A DNA stretch of 41,774 nucleotides from Patescibacteria group bacterium UBA2135 (GCA_002327685.1 DCXN01000022.1:1-41774); one strand, 5' to 3'; positions 1 to 8,995 are shown, counted from the first letter of the stretch. Notes: a model not told the origin generated them from the letters alone. Numbers and translations: made by a program.

Positions 1-24
1 GCGCTCGCTCTACGTCGTTAATAA
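1..24. repeat. 24-bp dispersed repeat, left copy
   Basis: These first 24 bases are identical to positions 1160-1183. The copy runs over the stop codon (18-20) of the methyltransferase gene, so the repeat supplies that gene's 3' end. It begins at the window edge, so the real element may extend further left, as the right copy does into a hairpin. Confidence 0.85.
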
Positions 25-908
25 TGTTTAAACCACACATCCCACAAACTGGCTTCTTTTGAGAAATGCGCCTTATGTGCTTTTATTAGTCGTTGGTCAC
101 CAAGCGCATGTTCTAAACCAAGAAGTTTTACAAAATTGTTCACAGGACGAGGTATTTTTGCTGTATTGTATGGTTTGTAATCAAAAAATTCTCCCATACG
201 CCATTTTGAAAGTTCCACTGTCGGAAACTGTTTAAATAATTTTTTTACCTCACGCTTGGAATAGATTGCGGTTTTGGGAGCATTTCCATGCACTTCAGAC
301 ACTTCGCTTGAAACTTTTTGCCAGTCAAAACCGTGCTTAAACCATTTACCTAAAAGAATTCCGTGGATAAAGTTCCGCTTTATATAATGCTTCCATCCTC
401 GCGCATACACAGTTATAATCGCTTTCCCGTCGGGTTTTAGGACTCGGGAAATTTCATCAACTGCTTTTTGTGTATCAGGTGTATGATGAATAACGCCAAG
501 GCATACCACTAAATCAAATGACCCTTCAGGAAACGGTAAATCTTCTGCATTCGCCTCCTTAAATTCTCTATATGGCAGACCGCGAAGTGTAAAATTTAAT
601 TTTGAGAGCATAACCTGGTCAGATCCAAGGTCAACACCAGTAACCACTGCTCCATGTCGCGCATATTCTGCAAGATCTGTCCCGATGCCGCAACCAATTT
701 CAAGAACCTCTTCTCCTGTGTGATACTCAAACTCCATTTCTTGTTTAATATATTCGTAATATATCTTATATCGCTTATATGCAAGTTCATTAAACCATGC
801 CAAAGTAAACGGCTCCCGTTTTGAGTACCACTGCTGGGGAATATTCTTCTTTCCCCAGTATTTTTTTATTGATTCTATGGTTATATTGTCTTTATTAAGC
901 ATATTCAT
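18..908 (-). CDS. class I SAM-dependent methyltransferase
   Basis: About 296 residues if translation starts at the ATG at 908; another ATG lies at 902 and the frame stays open to 968, but the extra residues look non-coding. The Rossmann SAM-binding motif I, VLEIGCGIGTDLAEY, is near residues 68-82, followed by GVDLG (acidic ribose-binding residue) and a motif IV-V region with DLVVCLGVIHHTPDT and RVLKPDGKAII, typical of Methyltransf_11/25. The substrate is unknown; the neighbourhood suggests a sugar or glycan. No Shine-Dalgarno is visible. The stop codon lies inside a copy of a 24-bp repeat that recurs at 1160, next to the following gene's stop. The family assignment is firm and the function is not. 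Confidence 0.85.
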   Translation of the reverse strand: MNMLNKDNITIESIKKYWGKKNIPQQWYSKREPFTLAWFNELAYKRYKIYYEYIKQEMEFEYHTGEEVLEIGCGIGTDLAEYARHGAVVTGVDLGSDQVMLSKLNFTLRGLPYREFKEANAEDLPFPEGSFDLVVCLGVIHHTPDTQKAVDEISRVLKPDGKAIITVYARGWKHYIKRNFIHGILLGKWFKHGFDWQKVSSEVSEVHGNAPKTAIYSKREVKKLFKQFPTVELSKWRMGEFFDYKPYNTAKIPRPVNNFVKLLGLEHALGDQRLIKAHKAHFSKEASLWDVWFKHY

Positions 909-987
909 CAGTATACATAAAAAAATACGGCCTAGCACTGATAACGCGCTAAGCCGCAATAAAAGCACTTCGTCTTATATTAACTCC

Positions 988-1090
988 CCCGCCTGCCATC
1001 GCCTAATGCTGATTATGTAATTTAATACAATGTGTGGGGAATTCTTACCACACTTCTTTTAACTACATTAGTAGCTCTGGCAGTGGCGGG
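988..1090. repeat. REP-like nested inverted repeat in intergenic DNA
   Basis: CCCGCCTGCCA (988-998) and CTAATG (1003-1008) face the complementary CATTAG (1066-1071) and TGGCAG/TGGCGGG (1078-1090). A second hairpin, GTGTGG (1032-1037) with CCACAC (1048-1053), sits in the loop. The GC-rich arms stand out from the AT-rich surroundings. This resembles a REP/BIME-type structured repeat; no gene is visible between 909 and 1187. Confidence 0.5.
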
Positions 1091-1105
1091 CAGGTCGGCT
1101 CGGCG

Positions 1106-1158
1106 ATGAGAAAATTCCGCTTCGCCGAGTCAAACTCGGCTTCGCTTCATTTTCTCAT
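1106..1158. repeat. 53-bp hairpin with conserved outer and inner stems
   Basis: ATGAGAAAAT (1106-1115) pairs with ATTTTCTCAT (1149-1158), and CCGAGT pairs with ACTCGG around a short CAA-type loop. The middle of the arms (CGCTTCG-like blocks) does not pair across. It lies directly beside the right copy of the 24-bp repeat and probably belongs to the same element, placed 3' of the Nudix gene. Confidence 0.6.
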
Positions 1159-1159
1159 T

Positions 1160-1183
1160 GCGCTCGCTCTACGTCGTTAATAA
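1160..1183. repeat. 24-bp dispersed repeat, right copy
   Basis: Identical to positions 1-24. It ends 4 nt from the stop codon (1188-1190) of the minus-strand Nudix gene, so both copies sit at 3' ends of minus-strand genes. Confidence 0.85.
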
Positions 1184-1187
1184 GGTA

Positions 1188-1949
1188 TTAAATATTGAGA
1201 AGTATCTCTTTAATCTCTCCTGCGTTGAGCATCTCCTGACGTTCTTCAGTATCCCTAACATCATTTAGAAAACGCCACCCTTCAAGCACTGGGTGTGTTG
1301 CCGAAAAGACTCCCCTGCGCTTGTTAAACAAAAAATCACTCCGCGAAAGACGAACGACACTGAGCCCGCCATCAGTTGCAACGTGATCAGAGAATGAAAC
1401 TTCCGGCAAAAAAACAATTGCTTCATGAATTCGCGGATAAAGCTCAGCAATTTGGGGCCAAGCTGGATATTGCCGTTCAACAATTAAGACCTCGTGGCCT
1501 GAGATTTCTGTTTCTTCCGCAAATTCGCGCAACATACCAGATCGAATTCCTTCGCTAGGTTCAATTGCACCTGCTGGAAATTCAACTGATCCGCATGGTC
1601 CAAGCTCTAACGGTTCACGTCCGTCAGAAAAAGTTAAAACACGAGCATACTCAAGAGCATCCCAAAGAGCAAGCGGTGCTCTTTGTTCTACGATCATGAG
1701 CAGATCGCCATTCGGAAAAACAGGGATAACCGTCCCTCCCGCATCAACAACCTGACCATCGCCCGAAAGGACAGCTGTCACAGCAAAATAATTATGTTCT
1801 CCATTTGCAAATTGGGCCGTCTGGCGCCCAAACGGTGACATGATAATAAGAAACGCATGCCGACCATAAGGACCGATGCCAACAATAACAGATGAATTTT
1901 CTTCCCATTTAACGAGTTTTAAATCTTCCAAAGTCCCACACCTTCGCAT
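1188..1949 (-). CDS. Nudix hydrolase-like protein
   Basis: 253 residues. A Nudix box GX5EX7REUXEEXGU is present at residues 127-149: G127, E133, R141-E142 and E145-E146 are all in register, but the usual Gly at 148 is Glu. The box follows a beta-rich region (PVFPNGDLLMIVEQR), as in ADP-ribose/nucleotide-sugar pyrophosphatases. The N-terminal 60 residues are not recognised. The start is well supported by AGGAGGT about 7 nt upstream of the ATG, stronger than in most of the glycan operon genes, so it is probably an independently expressed unit. The substrate cannot be read from sequence; a nucleoside diphosphate derivative is the family expectation. Confidence 0.8.
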   Translation of the reverse strand: MRRCGTLEDLKLVKWEENSSVIVGIGPYGRHAFLIIMSPFGRQTAQFANGEHNYFAVTAVLSGDGQVVDAGGTVIPVFPNGDLLMIVEQRAPLALWDALEYARVLTFSDGREPLELGPCGSVEFPAGAIEPSEGIRSGMLREFAEETEISGHEVLIVERQYPAWPQIAELYPRIHEAIVFLPEVSFSDHVATDGGLSVVRLSRSDFLFNKRRGVFSATHPVLEGWRFLNDVRDTEERQEMLNAGEIKEILLNI

Positions 1950-2018
1950 TATGTGACCTCCTTCTTTCTAGACTTAATATTCCAGCACCATTGCTAAAAT
2001 ACACTTCCATGAGAAAAA

Positions 2019-4043
2019 TTAACACAAGTGTTTTTTTGTGTCAAGTACATTTCTTCCTGAAATAGACAAAGAGAATTGTATAGATTTATTATTTTGTTTC
2101 TCTAATAAGCTTGTCTCGTTATACTCTCCTAACGAATAGAGGAGACGCAAGAAAAATTGCTTTCTATCATTTGTCTTTAGAAAATTCATCATCGGAAGTG
2201 CTGCAAGTTCTCCCATATCAGTTTTAAAAATAATCGATTTTTCTTTATCACCAATTTCAAATTCCCCCTCAGTATTGCCAAACGCAGAGCGAGACGAAAT
2301 AAGATGACTGATGAGATCACATACAATTGATGTGCACGAAGCAAGTGGAAATATCTCTTTATGTACTCCCCCATGATGAGATCCGTAATAAAGGTCTTTT
2401 AGAGAAAACGCTTCGGGATTAATAGTCATGATGGCCGTCCGGAATGACGCTGGATAGACATCTTTAAAGTTAAAAACATGTCGTAAATCAACTCTATCTT
2501 GATCAGCAAAAACAGTAACAGTCTTTTTGATAGTCCCCGCGCCTGTCTTTACAATCACAGAAAGCACCATGGCACCATTTTTTTCTTGCTTAATTTTTAA
2601 GCATTTTTCATCAACGCGCTCTAAGTCAGTAATCTTCGGTCGCATGGGAATTTCAACGACCGTGTGTCCTGAGAAAAAATCTTCGGCAAGTGTGACTTCT
2701 TCATAAAATCCATTCTGGAGAACACCAATAAGAGGAAGCGGGGAAATTTTTTTAAAAATAAGACCATCAATTGAGAGCCCTTTTTGCGTATTAAGAGTTA
2801 TATTCACCCGTGGAGTATTTACTATAATGTATCCGCTTATTTTTTTAACGGATGCTTTTGCGAAAGACGGTTTATGTATAACTCTTGGGCATGTTTTTCG
2901 CGACTTAAGCGCTTTAGAGATACGCAAGAGAACGGTAAGCCGACGCAAACAATTTTTAAATTTTTTCGCCTCAATGTGCGTTCTGAAATCACTTCCCCAC
3001 AGAAAACACAACTCCTTCCACAAAGACGGATCCTTTGTGTTTGAAGATTTCAAGTTATCATAAATCTCAAAACAAGTAGTATTAATACCGATGCTGTCCC
3101 TTCCGGCGAGAGCCCAACGGGTAATATTATACACTTCTCGTTTTTTCACCGGTATCGGCTGTTCCGACGACTCAAGCGTAAGCACATGAAATGCATTTTT
3201 GTTTTTTTCCGCGTATTTTATTACCTCACTTGGAAGCATAGTCTCAAGAAACTGATTATTTGCGACTTTTTTAAAAAGCACCGCAATTCTCCTCCACTCT
3301 TTATTGCTAACAAGAGATGCCTCGTTGTGATACCTACCGGTTCGGAAGTCAAAAACCTCTGTGTCAGAGCCATACAACGGAAAAAAACGATTTGTTTTCC
3401 CAATATGTAATTTAAGATATTCAATATATTCCTTTTGGTTAATCTCACCATAAACATGACGTTGAAATTTTTGGAAAGCGGTTGAGTTATTCCAAAGAAC
3501 GTTGATCTTTCTTCCGCGCACATCTTTAACAATTTGCGGATAGTATTGCCATTCATTTTTCCACTCCGGGTGATTTTTACGCGGATTGTTCCACTCCATC
3601 ATAATAGTGTCATACCCTGCATCAAGATAATGTTTCACTAAGCTCGCTGAATATGCTTGCTCATTAACAAAAGCAACATACGGACGCCTTCCGAGAAGTA
3701 ATTCATATACATCATTTCCAATAGAGAGATTTGCCGCATTTACATCTGACGGGATAAGAGGTCCGATAATCTGAGCATATCCGCTACCGACAAACTCGCA
3801 CTTTCCTTCTTTGATCAATTTCTTTAGTTTGAAAATCCACAAAGGGTCAATTTCTTGAATTTTCTCAAGGGTATATCCTGTCGCCTCAATACCAATTTTC
3901 GCGCCAGTCTTTTCAATAATCTTAAGAAGCGGCCAATAGCATTGCTTCACAACATCCTGTAATTTATTTTCAGGAATTGAAGAATACGCGAGATTTAGAT
4001 GAAAAACGGAATAAATAAAAAGTTTTGACTGTTTCTGCTTCAT
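2019..4043 (-). CDS. glycoside hydrolase family 57-like protein
   Basis: About 674 residues from the ATG at 4043; the frame is open to 4130, but the upstream 29 residues look non-coding. The N-terminal domain has GH57-type signatures: HLNLAYSSIP (H15, N17), IGIEATG (E53), GSGYAQIIGPLIP (about 86-98), AFVNEQAYS with candidate nucleophile E128, and LYGSDTEVFDF with candidate acid D226. The order and spacing of this Glu/Asp pair agree with GH57 alpha-glucan enzymes. The C-terminal half looks like the beta-rich accessory part of such enzymes. It has no signal peptide, so it is probably cytoplasmic, acting on alpha-glucans or glycan intermediates. It is a stand-alone gene. No Shine-Dalgarno is seen. 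GH57 is likely; the exact specificity is unknown. Confidence 0.75.
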   Translation of the reverse strand: MKQKQSKLFIYSVFHLNLAYSSIPENKLQDVVKQCYWPLLKIIEKTGAKIGIEATGYTLEKIQEIDPLWIFKLKKLIKEGKCEFVGSGYAQIIGPLIPSDVNAANLSIGNDVYELLLGRRPYVAFVNEQAYSASLVKHYLDAGYDTIMMEWNNPRKNHPEWKNEWQYYPQIVKDVRGRKINVLWNNSTAFQKFQRHVYGEINQKEYIEYLKLHIGKTNRFFPLYGSDTEVFDFRTGRYHNEASLVSNKEWRRIAVLFKKVANNQFLETMLPSEVIKYAEKNKNAFHVLTLESSEQPIPVKKREVYNITRWALAGRDSIGINTTCFEIYDNLKSSNTKDPSLWKELCFLWGSDFRTHIEAKKFKNCLRRLTVLLRISKALKSRKTCPRVIHKPSFAKASVKKISGYIIVNTPRVNITLNTQKGLSIDGLIFKKISPLPLIGVLQNGFYEEVTLAEDFFSGHTVVEIPMRPKITDLERVDEKCLKIKQEKNGAMVLSVIVKTGAGTIKKTVTVFADQDRVDLRHVFNFKDVYPASFRTAIMTINPEAFSLKDLYYGSHHGGVHKEIFPLASCTSIVCDLISHLISSRSAFGNTEGEFEIGDKEKSIIFKTDMGELAALPMMNFLKTNDRKQFFLRLLYSLGEYNETSLLEKQNNKSIQFSLSISGRNVLDTKKHLC

Positions 4044-4166
4044 GTTAGATATATAACATATAGTATATCGTTTAGGTTGGTTGAATGGAGCATATCTGAA
4101 AACCTTATTCCGGCTAAAAATTTTCACCACGAAAGCAGGTTCCCAAACATGCTCTAGTTGAACAGA

Positions 4167-4190
4167 AAAATCCGCCCTGAGGCGGATTTT
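4167..4190 (-). terminator. rho-independent terminator of the SDR operon
   Basis: AAAATCCGCC (4167-4176), CTGA loop, GGCGGATTTT (4181-4190): a perfect 10-bp stem about 12 nt beyond the SDR stop codon, with a T5 run on the minus strand. It should close the 4203-12311 gene series. Confidence 0.85.
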
Positions 4191-4202
4191 GTTTTTGTGT
4201 TT

Positions 4203-4886
4203 CTACGGCAACGGATTTCTGTTAATCGTATATGCCGGGTCAAAATCAATAACTGTTCCAGACATTGAACGAGAGCCGCCCTCCGCAAGCCACGCTATGA
4301 AATCAGCAACAGCTTCTGGTCTGACGAGTCGGCGAGAAGGAGTCTTTAACTTTACTGCATCTAAAAACTTCGGATCAATATTGGAAGATTTCATAAGTCC
4401 TTCAAGATGCCCCAACCGGATACACTGCGTAAAGATCTCATTCTCTCCCCATTCTACAGCAAGCGAGCGTACCAGTCCCTCAAGTCCCGCTTTTGAAGCG
4501 GCGTACGCAGTACGATTTGGGTACGGATGGGTAACCATAATGGAGGAAATAACTACAAATGTCGCACCTTTCGCTTTTACCATTCTCGGATATGCGGCAC
4601 GAGCAAAAAGGAAAGCTCCAGTTAAATTAACCGCCAAAACATGGTTCCATTCTCCAAGTGTAAGTTCTGTTGTTTTCTTTACTACATTAATTCCAGCGAC
4701 GTATACAGCACAATGAATCTTCTCGGGGAGTCTGTTATAAGACTCCAGCCTAGTTGCGTCGGGACGATCCGCGGATAACCAAATAGGATCAAGGACAAAA
4801 CCTCTGTCTTTGAGCGCTTTTGAAACAGCGCCTCCTAGATTGCCGGTTGCCCCGACGACGACTGCATTTTTCTTCTTTTGCATCAT
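4203..4886 (-). CDS. short-chain dehydrogenase/reductase (SDR)
   Basis: Classical SDR of about 227 residues from the ATG at 4886. The nucleotide-binding GATGNLG is at residues 12-18, NLTG at 87-90, catalytic serine around 114-115 and YxxxK as Y128/K132. The start codon overlaps the cupin stop in an ATGA, with GGGAG just upstream, so translation is coupled; a TTG 12 nt earlier is less likely. It follows an L-fuconate-dehydratase-type enzyme and an IolB-like isomerase. In the known non-phosphorylating L-fucose pathway an SDR oxidises 2-keto-3-deoxy-L-fuconate, so a role on the dehydratase product is plausible, but the substrate is inferred from context only. A terminator follows immediately. 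Confidence 0.85.
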   Translation of the reverse strand: MMQKKKNAVVVGATGNLGGAVSKALKDRGFVLDPIWLSADRPDATRLESYNRLPEKIHCAVYVAGINVVKKTTELTLGEWNHVLAVNLTGAFLFARAAYPRMVKAKGATFVVISSIMVTHPYPNRTAYAASKAGLEGLVRSLAVEWGENEIFTQCIRLGHLEGLMKSSNIDPKFLDAVKLKTPSRRLVRPEAVADFIAWLAEGGSRSMSGTVIDFDPAYTINRNPLP

Positions 4887-5500
4887 ATCTTCTCCCAATG
4901 TTTATGTTTTGCGAGATATGCCCACACATAAGAGACACGGACGCCCGGCTCTCCGACAACGGGATGGTATCCCATAGGAACTGTTCCAAATGTCTCATTA
5001 CGAACCGGCCACACGCCATCAACATCTTCACCATCGTGCCACATTCCACGACCAACTTGAATAGCCTTTTGTGTTCCACCCTTGAGAACGTAGAAGAAAA
5101 CCTCTTCAAATCCTGGTTCGGTATTCAACTCAAAATCATGTGGGAGCGACGACCAAGTTCCTTCGCCGCGATGATGGGTAATTCCCAAGCGCATCGTTGG
5201 CGCCGGACCACCAGGCTTCAAAAAATGGACAACATCTCGTGTTTCATTTTGACCTTCACCGACAACAACGCAGTGAGCCGCATCTTTTTTAATTGTGGAT
5301 TCATTTACTCCTGAAAAACGATGATGCTCGTCTATTTGCGTACCGCCTTCTGCTGAAAAAATTATTTCTTCAATGTCGCCGCCATCAAGACTAAGATGCA
5401 CTTCCGCACGTTCAAGAGGAGCTTGAAAAACCAAAACACTATTAGACAATCTTTCAACTTTTAGAGTATCGAGTATTTGTTTGTTGCTCCAATATGTCAT
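4883..5500 (-). CDS. IolB/KduI-like cupin sugar isomerase
   Basis: 205 residues. The C-terminal part matches the 5-deoxy-glucuronate isomerase (IolB) pattern: THHRGEGTWSSLPHDFE with H121, GFEEVFFYVLKGG with E132/E133, and VPMGYHPVVGEPG with H179, a plausible metal-binding set. The protein is shorter than typical IolB (about 270), with a reduced N-terminal half. It would isomerise a keto/deoxy uronic or aldonic acid. It lies between the enolase-family dehydratase and the SDR. GGAG occurs about 9 nt before the ATG. A perfect 44-bp palindrome occupies the upstream gap. No other inositol catabolism genes are nearby, so the physiological substrate is probably not the inositol-pathway one. Confidence 0.75.
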   Translation of the reverse strand: MTYWSNKQILDTLKVERLSNSVLVFQAPLERAEVHLSLDGGDIEEIIFSAEGGTQIDEHHRFSGVNESTIKKDAAHCVVVGEGQNETRDVVHFLKPGGPAPTMRLGITHHRGEGTWSSLPHDFELNTEPGFEEVFFYVLKGGTQKAIQVGRGMWHDGEDVDGVWPVRNETFGTVPMGYHPVVGEPGVRVSYVWAYLAKHKHWEKI

Positions 5501-5578
5501 GGAAAAGATCTCCGTAATTATTAACGTTCTTCTTTATCTAACAAGGAAACTACCACACAAGTTGTTGATATGCAAGAA

Positions 5579-5622
5579 AAAGAAATCTACATTTAAATCT
5601 AGATTTAAATGTAGATTTCTTT
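5579..5622. repeat. perfect 44-bp palindrome (12-nt-phased)
   Basis: The two 22-bp halves (5579-5600 and 5601-5622) are exact reverse complements with no loop. The architecture is AAAGAAAT-N4-ATTTAAAT-N4-ATTTAAAT-N4-ATTTCTTT, with N4 = CTAC, CTAG and GTAG. The same framework, with different N4 blocks, recurs at 30232-30275. It lies 12 nt after the dehydratase stop codon. No T-tract follows, so it is not a classic terminator. Confidence 0.95.
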
Positions 5623-5634
5623 GTAAGAAGAAAT

Positions 5635-6930
5635 TTAAGACCACTCCTCGCCTGCAGGAAATTCAAATTTATCAAGACTTTCTTGATGCATTTCAGAGCT
5701 ATATCCGGGTATTTCAGGGATTTGATAGTGTCCATCTTTTATCCGAACAGGATCAAGAAAATGTTCATGTAGATGCTCAACATATTCAAGAACACGATTT
5801 CCTAGTGAACCGCTGACACAAATATAGTCAAAAAGTGAAATATGGAGCGCTGACTCGCACAACCCCACTCCTCCTCCGTGTGGACACACAGGAACTCCAA
5901 ATTTTGCTGCCAAAAGCAAGACTGCAAGTACTTCATTTACACCACCGAGACGAAATGTATCAAGTTGACAAAATTGCATGGCATTTTCTTGAAAAAATTG
6001 TTTGAACATAATCCTGTTGTGCGCATGTTCGCCCGTTGCAATGCCAATTGGTTTTATCGCTTTTGCTATCGTGGCATGCCCCAACACATCATCAGGATTT
6101 GTTGGCTCTTCAATCCAATGCGGGTTAAACTCGGCAAGGCGGCGCATATTTTTGATTGCATCACCCACGCCCCACACTTGATTTGCATCAACCATGAGCT
6201 TTCTACTGTCTCCGATCTTTTCTCGTATTAATTTCATGCGACGTATATCATCCTCAATATCTGCCCCTACTTTCAATTTAAAATCATTCCATCCATCCGC
6301 TATCGCTTTATCGCAGAGCTTTTTTATTTTTTCATCTGAATAGCCAAGCCATCCGGCCGCGGTTGTGTATGCGGGAAATCCTGTTTTTTTAATTTCTGCC
6401 TCACGCTCTCCTCGTGTTGCATGGAGTTTATTAAGAATTTCTATTGCCTCCTCTCGCGTGAGCGCGTCATCAATGTAGCGAAACGGAATACACGATACGA
6501 GCTTTTCTGGAGTCATGTCAGAAAGAAGTTTCCACAATGGTTTTCCTTCGCTTTTTGCATATAAATCCCAGACCGCATTCACAACAGCAGATGTCGCAAG
6601 GTGTATCACTCCTTTTTCTGGACCAAGCCAGCGCAATTGGCTATCCCCTGTCATCTCATTCCAAAAAGCACCCATATCTGATGTGATAGAATCAAGTGTT
6701 TTTCCCACAAGTTGGGGCGCTAAAGCATTAATCGCAGCAACACATATTTCATTTCCTCTGCCAATGGTAAATGTTAAACCATGACCTTCAAGAGAACTGT
6801 CTGTCTTTAAGATGATATAAGCTGCGGAATAATCCGGGGCTTCATTCATCGCATCAGAGCCATCAAGGTTTTTTGAGGTTGGAAAACGAATATCACGAGC
6901 CGTAAATCCTGTTATGGTTATGTTTTTCAT
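5635..6930 (-). CDS. enolase-superfamily acid-sugar dehydratase, L-fuconate dehydratase type
   Basis: 431 residues, the usual length for L-fuconate dehydratase (FucD/ENOSF1). Signatures appear in order: FTIGRGNEIC near 54-63, the KxK pair K218/K220, metal ligands D248 (MVDANQVW), E274 (IEEPTNPDD) and E301 (GEHAHNR), and the D324/H351 dyad (QLDTFRLGGVNE; CPHGGGVGLCES). The expected reaction is dehydration of L-fuconate or a similar aldonate to a 2-keto-3-deoxy acid. The gene sits 2 nt from the glycerate kinase stop and upstream of the cupin and SDR, so it belongs to a sugar-acid series. Its presence inside a glycan biosynthesis region rather than beside fucose uptake genes is unusual. Confidence 0.88.
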   Translation of the reverse strand: MKNITITGFTARDIRFPTSKNLDGSDAMNEAPDYSAAYIILKTDSSLEGHGLTFTIGRGNEICVAAINALAPQLVGKTLDSITSDMGAFWNEMTGDSQLRWLGPEKGVIHLATSAVVNAVWDLYAKSEGKPLWKLLSDMTPEKLVSCIPFRYIDDALTREEAIEILNKLHATRGEREAEIKKTGFPAYTTAAGWLGYSDEKIKKLCDKAIADGWNDFKLKVGADIEDDIRRMKLIREKIGDSRKLMVDANQVWGVGDAIKNMRRLAEFNPHWIEEPTNPDDVLGHATIAKAIKPIGIATGEHAHNRIMFKQFFQENAMQFCQLDTFRLGGVNEVLAVLLLAAKFGVPVCPHGGGVGLCESALHISLFDYICVSGSLGNRVLEYVEHLHEHFLDPVRIKDGHYQIPEIPGYSSEMHQESLDKFEFPAGEEWS

Positions 6931-6932
6931 AA

Positions 6933-8279
6933 TTATGTGCGGTGGCTAATATAAAATAAAATTATATCACCTACATTTGTACCAGTCTGCCCTCCAGTAG
7001 AAATAATTGAATTCACACAAGAGAGCGCAATAAATGAATCGTGCCTTTCAAGATATGACTCAAGACCTAAATTTTTCTCCTGAATTGCCTTAAGTGAGTC
7101 ATTATCAATAATGCCACCTGCCGCCTTCTCTATAAAGTCAACGCCGTCGGTTGCGATTGCGGCAATACACCATTTATTTTTTAATGGCTGTTTCTTGAGT
7201 TTGACGAGACATGAAAGAATCACTTCTTGATTTCTTCCGCCAATCCCTGAAGAATTGCCAAGTGTTACCCTCGTCTCTCCTCCATACAAGAAAAGTGTTG
7301 GTTTGTTAATGTGGGCTTTCTGAGCTATTCCGCATATTTCTGATGCTACCTCCCTTGCCTCTCCCTTAATTTGTCTGCGCGTTATTACATTAATGTGTTG
7401 TTCCAGCGCCGCGTTTTTAATAGCTTCAAGCGCGGTTTCATTGCTGGCAATAATGACTTGATGGACATGGGAGAGATCTGGGGTACTCGCCGGCTTCTTA
7501 ATTCGTGCATGTAGAAATGACCGAATTGAAGAAGGAACCACATCAACTATTCCAAATTTTTCAAGCACTTTCCAAGCATCATTGTATGTCGTCATATCGG
7601 GCGAGAGTGGCCCGGATGCCGTCATCTCGTGAGTTGCCTCGCCGTTATCATCAGAGAGCACGAGTGAAAGAACTTGGCTCGGCGCAAAATGTTCAGCGAG
7701 CCTTCCGCCTTTTACGCGTGAAAGTTTTGATTTAATTGTCGTATTTTCATATCCACCGGCACCATTCCCAATCAAAAGTTCAGTCAGTTTTTGTTTGTCT
7801 TCAAGAGAAACGCTATCTACCGGATAAGAGAGCATTGCTGATCCTCCTCCAGAGATGAGAGCAATAATAAAATCGTCAGCGCCGATATTGTGCTGTTCTT
7901 TAAGAGCAAGTATACGTTTTGTGTTGGTAACATTTTTTTCAAGAGGGACCGGGTGGTCTGCAAATACTATTTCTATTTTTTTGGTATTTACATTTCTATC
8001 TCCTGAAAGTACAATGCCAGCCATGATACGCCCCGGAGTTAATATACCCTCTATCACTTCCGCCATACGAGCAGATGCTTTTCCTGCTCCGATTACAAAG
8101 ACTCTTTTGCCTTTAAGCGGAAATTTTTTACCATAGGCAATGAGCGTGTCATTGTCGACGTGAATATGTTTCTTTAAGATCGTATCTGGTAACACACTTT
8201 CAATTCCGAGTGCGGCAAACCGAAGAACATTTTCTTTCTCGGGAGATATCACAAGCTCACTGTAATTTTGAATGACCAT
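6933..8279 (-). CDS. glycerate 2-kinase, MOFRL/DUF4147 family
   Basis: 448 residues, normal for the family. The N-terminal DUF4147 domain includes GKRVFVIGAGKAS and ISGGGSAMLS (about 143-152) and LSDDNGEATHEMTASGP; the C-terminal MOFRL domain has GGETRVTLGNSSGIGGRNQE and TGGQTGTNVGDI. Family members phosphorylate D-glycerate at C2 with ATP. Immediate neighbours are a LicC-like nucleotidyltransferase upstream and an acid-sugar dehydratase downstream, with 2-nt gaps on both sides. In this setting it could make a phosphoglycerate or related acid for nucleotide activation and transfer to a glycan, rather than for central metabolism. The family call is firm and the role is inferred. Confidence 0.88.
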   Translation of the reverse strand: MVIQNYSELVISPEKENVLRFAALGIESVLPDTILKKHIHVDNDTLIAYGKKFPLKGKRVFVIGAGKASARMAEVIEGILTPGRIMAGIVLSGDRNVNTKKIEIVFADHPVPLEKNVTNTKRILALKEQHNIGADDFIIALISGGGSAMLSYPVDSVSLEDKQKLTELLIGNGAGGYENTTIKSKLSRVKGGRLAEHFAPSQVLSLVLSDDNGEATHEMTASGPLSPDMTTYNDAWKVLEKFGIVDVVPSSIRSFLHARIKKPASTPDLSHVHQVIIASNETALEAIKNAALEQHINVITRRQIKGEAREVASEICGIAQKAHINKPTLFLYGGETRVTLGNSSGIGGRNQEVILSCLVKLKKQPLKNKWCIAAIATDGVDFIEKAAGGIIDNDSLKAIQEKNLGLESYLERHDSFIALSCVNSIISTGGQTGTNVGDIILFYISHRT

Positions 8280-8281
8280 GA

Positions 8282-8995
8282 TTATAAATTTCCAAACAGA
8301 TGTTGCGCTCTTTTATAATCCTTCTCGTTATTTATATTGACCCAGCGGGAGTCATCAGAAAAAAATGGTTCTATTTTTATTTCTGGAACCATCTGCTGTA
8401 ATGGTATGAAAAACCCTCCTTTCTGTGGACCTTGTGTAAATATTTTATCCGCAATAGAGAAATAGCGCTCACTCGCGGTCTGAGAGAGCTTGTAGATTCC
8501 AAAAACATCCCCGTGCGATTGATTTTCTATATCATGTCCGATCTCCATAACACATCCATCAGAAATATGCGCAGAAACAGGGTTGTCTTCTTTGTTCACT
8601 GTGTCTACGACGACTGCATTCTCTATTTTATGCGCGAGAAAATTCTTTAGTATATCCATATGGAAAACAGTATCCCCGTTCACAAAAAGCATCCCATTTA
8701 CGACATGATCTCGCGCAAGCCACATAGAATATAGATTGTCTGAGAAGTCAAAATCATCATTGCTAACATATGTAATAGAACATCCTTTGTATTCTTTGCC
8801 TATACAAGAGATAACTGCTTCTTTCATGTATCCAACCACAATAATCACATCCGTGATTCCAGATGAAAAAAGGGTTTCAAGTATATGTTTAATTACTTGT
8901 TTCTTCCCAATTGGTAAGAGGGCTTTTGGATATTCTTCGGTGTAGCGCGAGAGGCGATTTCCCCGCCCCGCGGCACATATAATTGCCTTTGTCAT
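8282..8995 (-). CDS. LicC-like sugar/choline-phosphate nucleotidyltransferase
   Basis: About 237 residues from the ATG at 8995. The N-terminus AIICAAGRGNRLSRYTEE and PKALLPIGKKQ are the NTP-binding loop and sugar-nucleotidylyltransferase lysine, FVNGDTVF carries the metal-binding Asp, and the C-terminus has DDSRWVNINNEKDYKRA as in LicC-type phosphocholine cytidylyltransferases and HddC relatives. A longer form starting at 9049 would overlap the AsnB gene by 31 nt and is less likely. It would activate a phosphorylated sugar, alcohol or acid as an NDP derivative. Tight linkage to glycerate kinase makes phosphoglycerate a candidate substrate, by inference only. Confidence 0.8.
   Translation of the reverse strand: MTKAIICAAGRGNRLSRYTEEYPKALLPIGKKQVIKHILETLFSSGITDVIIVVGYMKEAVISCIGKEYKGCSITYVSNDDFDFSDNLYSMWLARDHVVNGMLFVNGDTVFHMDILKNFLAHKIENAVVVDTVNKEDNPVSAHISDGCVMEIGHDIENQSHGDVFGIYKLSQTASERYFSIADKIFTQGPQKGGFFIPLQQMVPEIKIEPFFSDDSRWVNINNEKDYKRAQHLFGNL

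Noticed and set aside
4189..4716. 175-residue plus-strand frame over the SDR gene
   Set aside because: Overlaps the terminator and the catalytic part of the SDR; a low-complexity shadow.
4883..4886. Reassigned TGA codon (Gracilibacteria/SR1-type code)
   Set aside because: TGA acts as a stop in many ATGA overlaps between clear genes, and no conserved protein needs TGA to be read as Gly.
4820..5314. 164-residue plus-strand frame over the cupin and SDR genes
   Set aside because: Opposite two recognisable enzymes, with no ribosome binding site and no recognisable domain.
5579..5622. Terminator reading of the 44-bp palindrome
   Set aside because: There is no loop and no T-run next to the stem, and the same framework recurs upstream of another gene.
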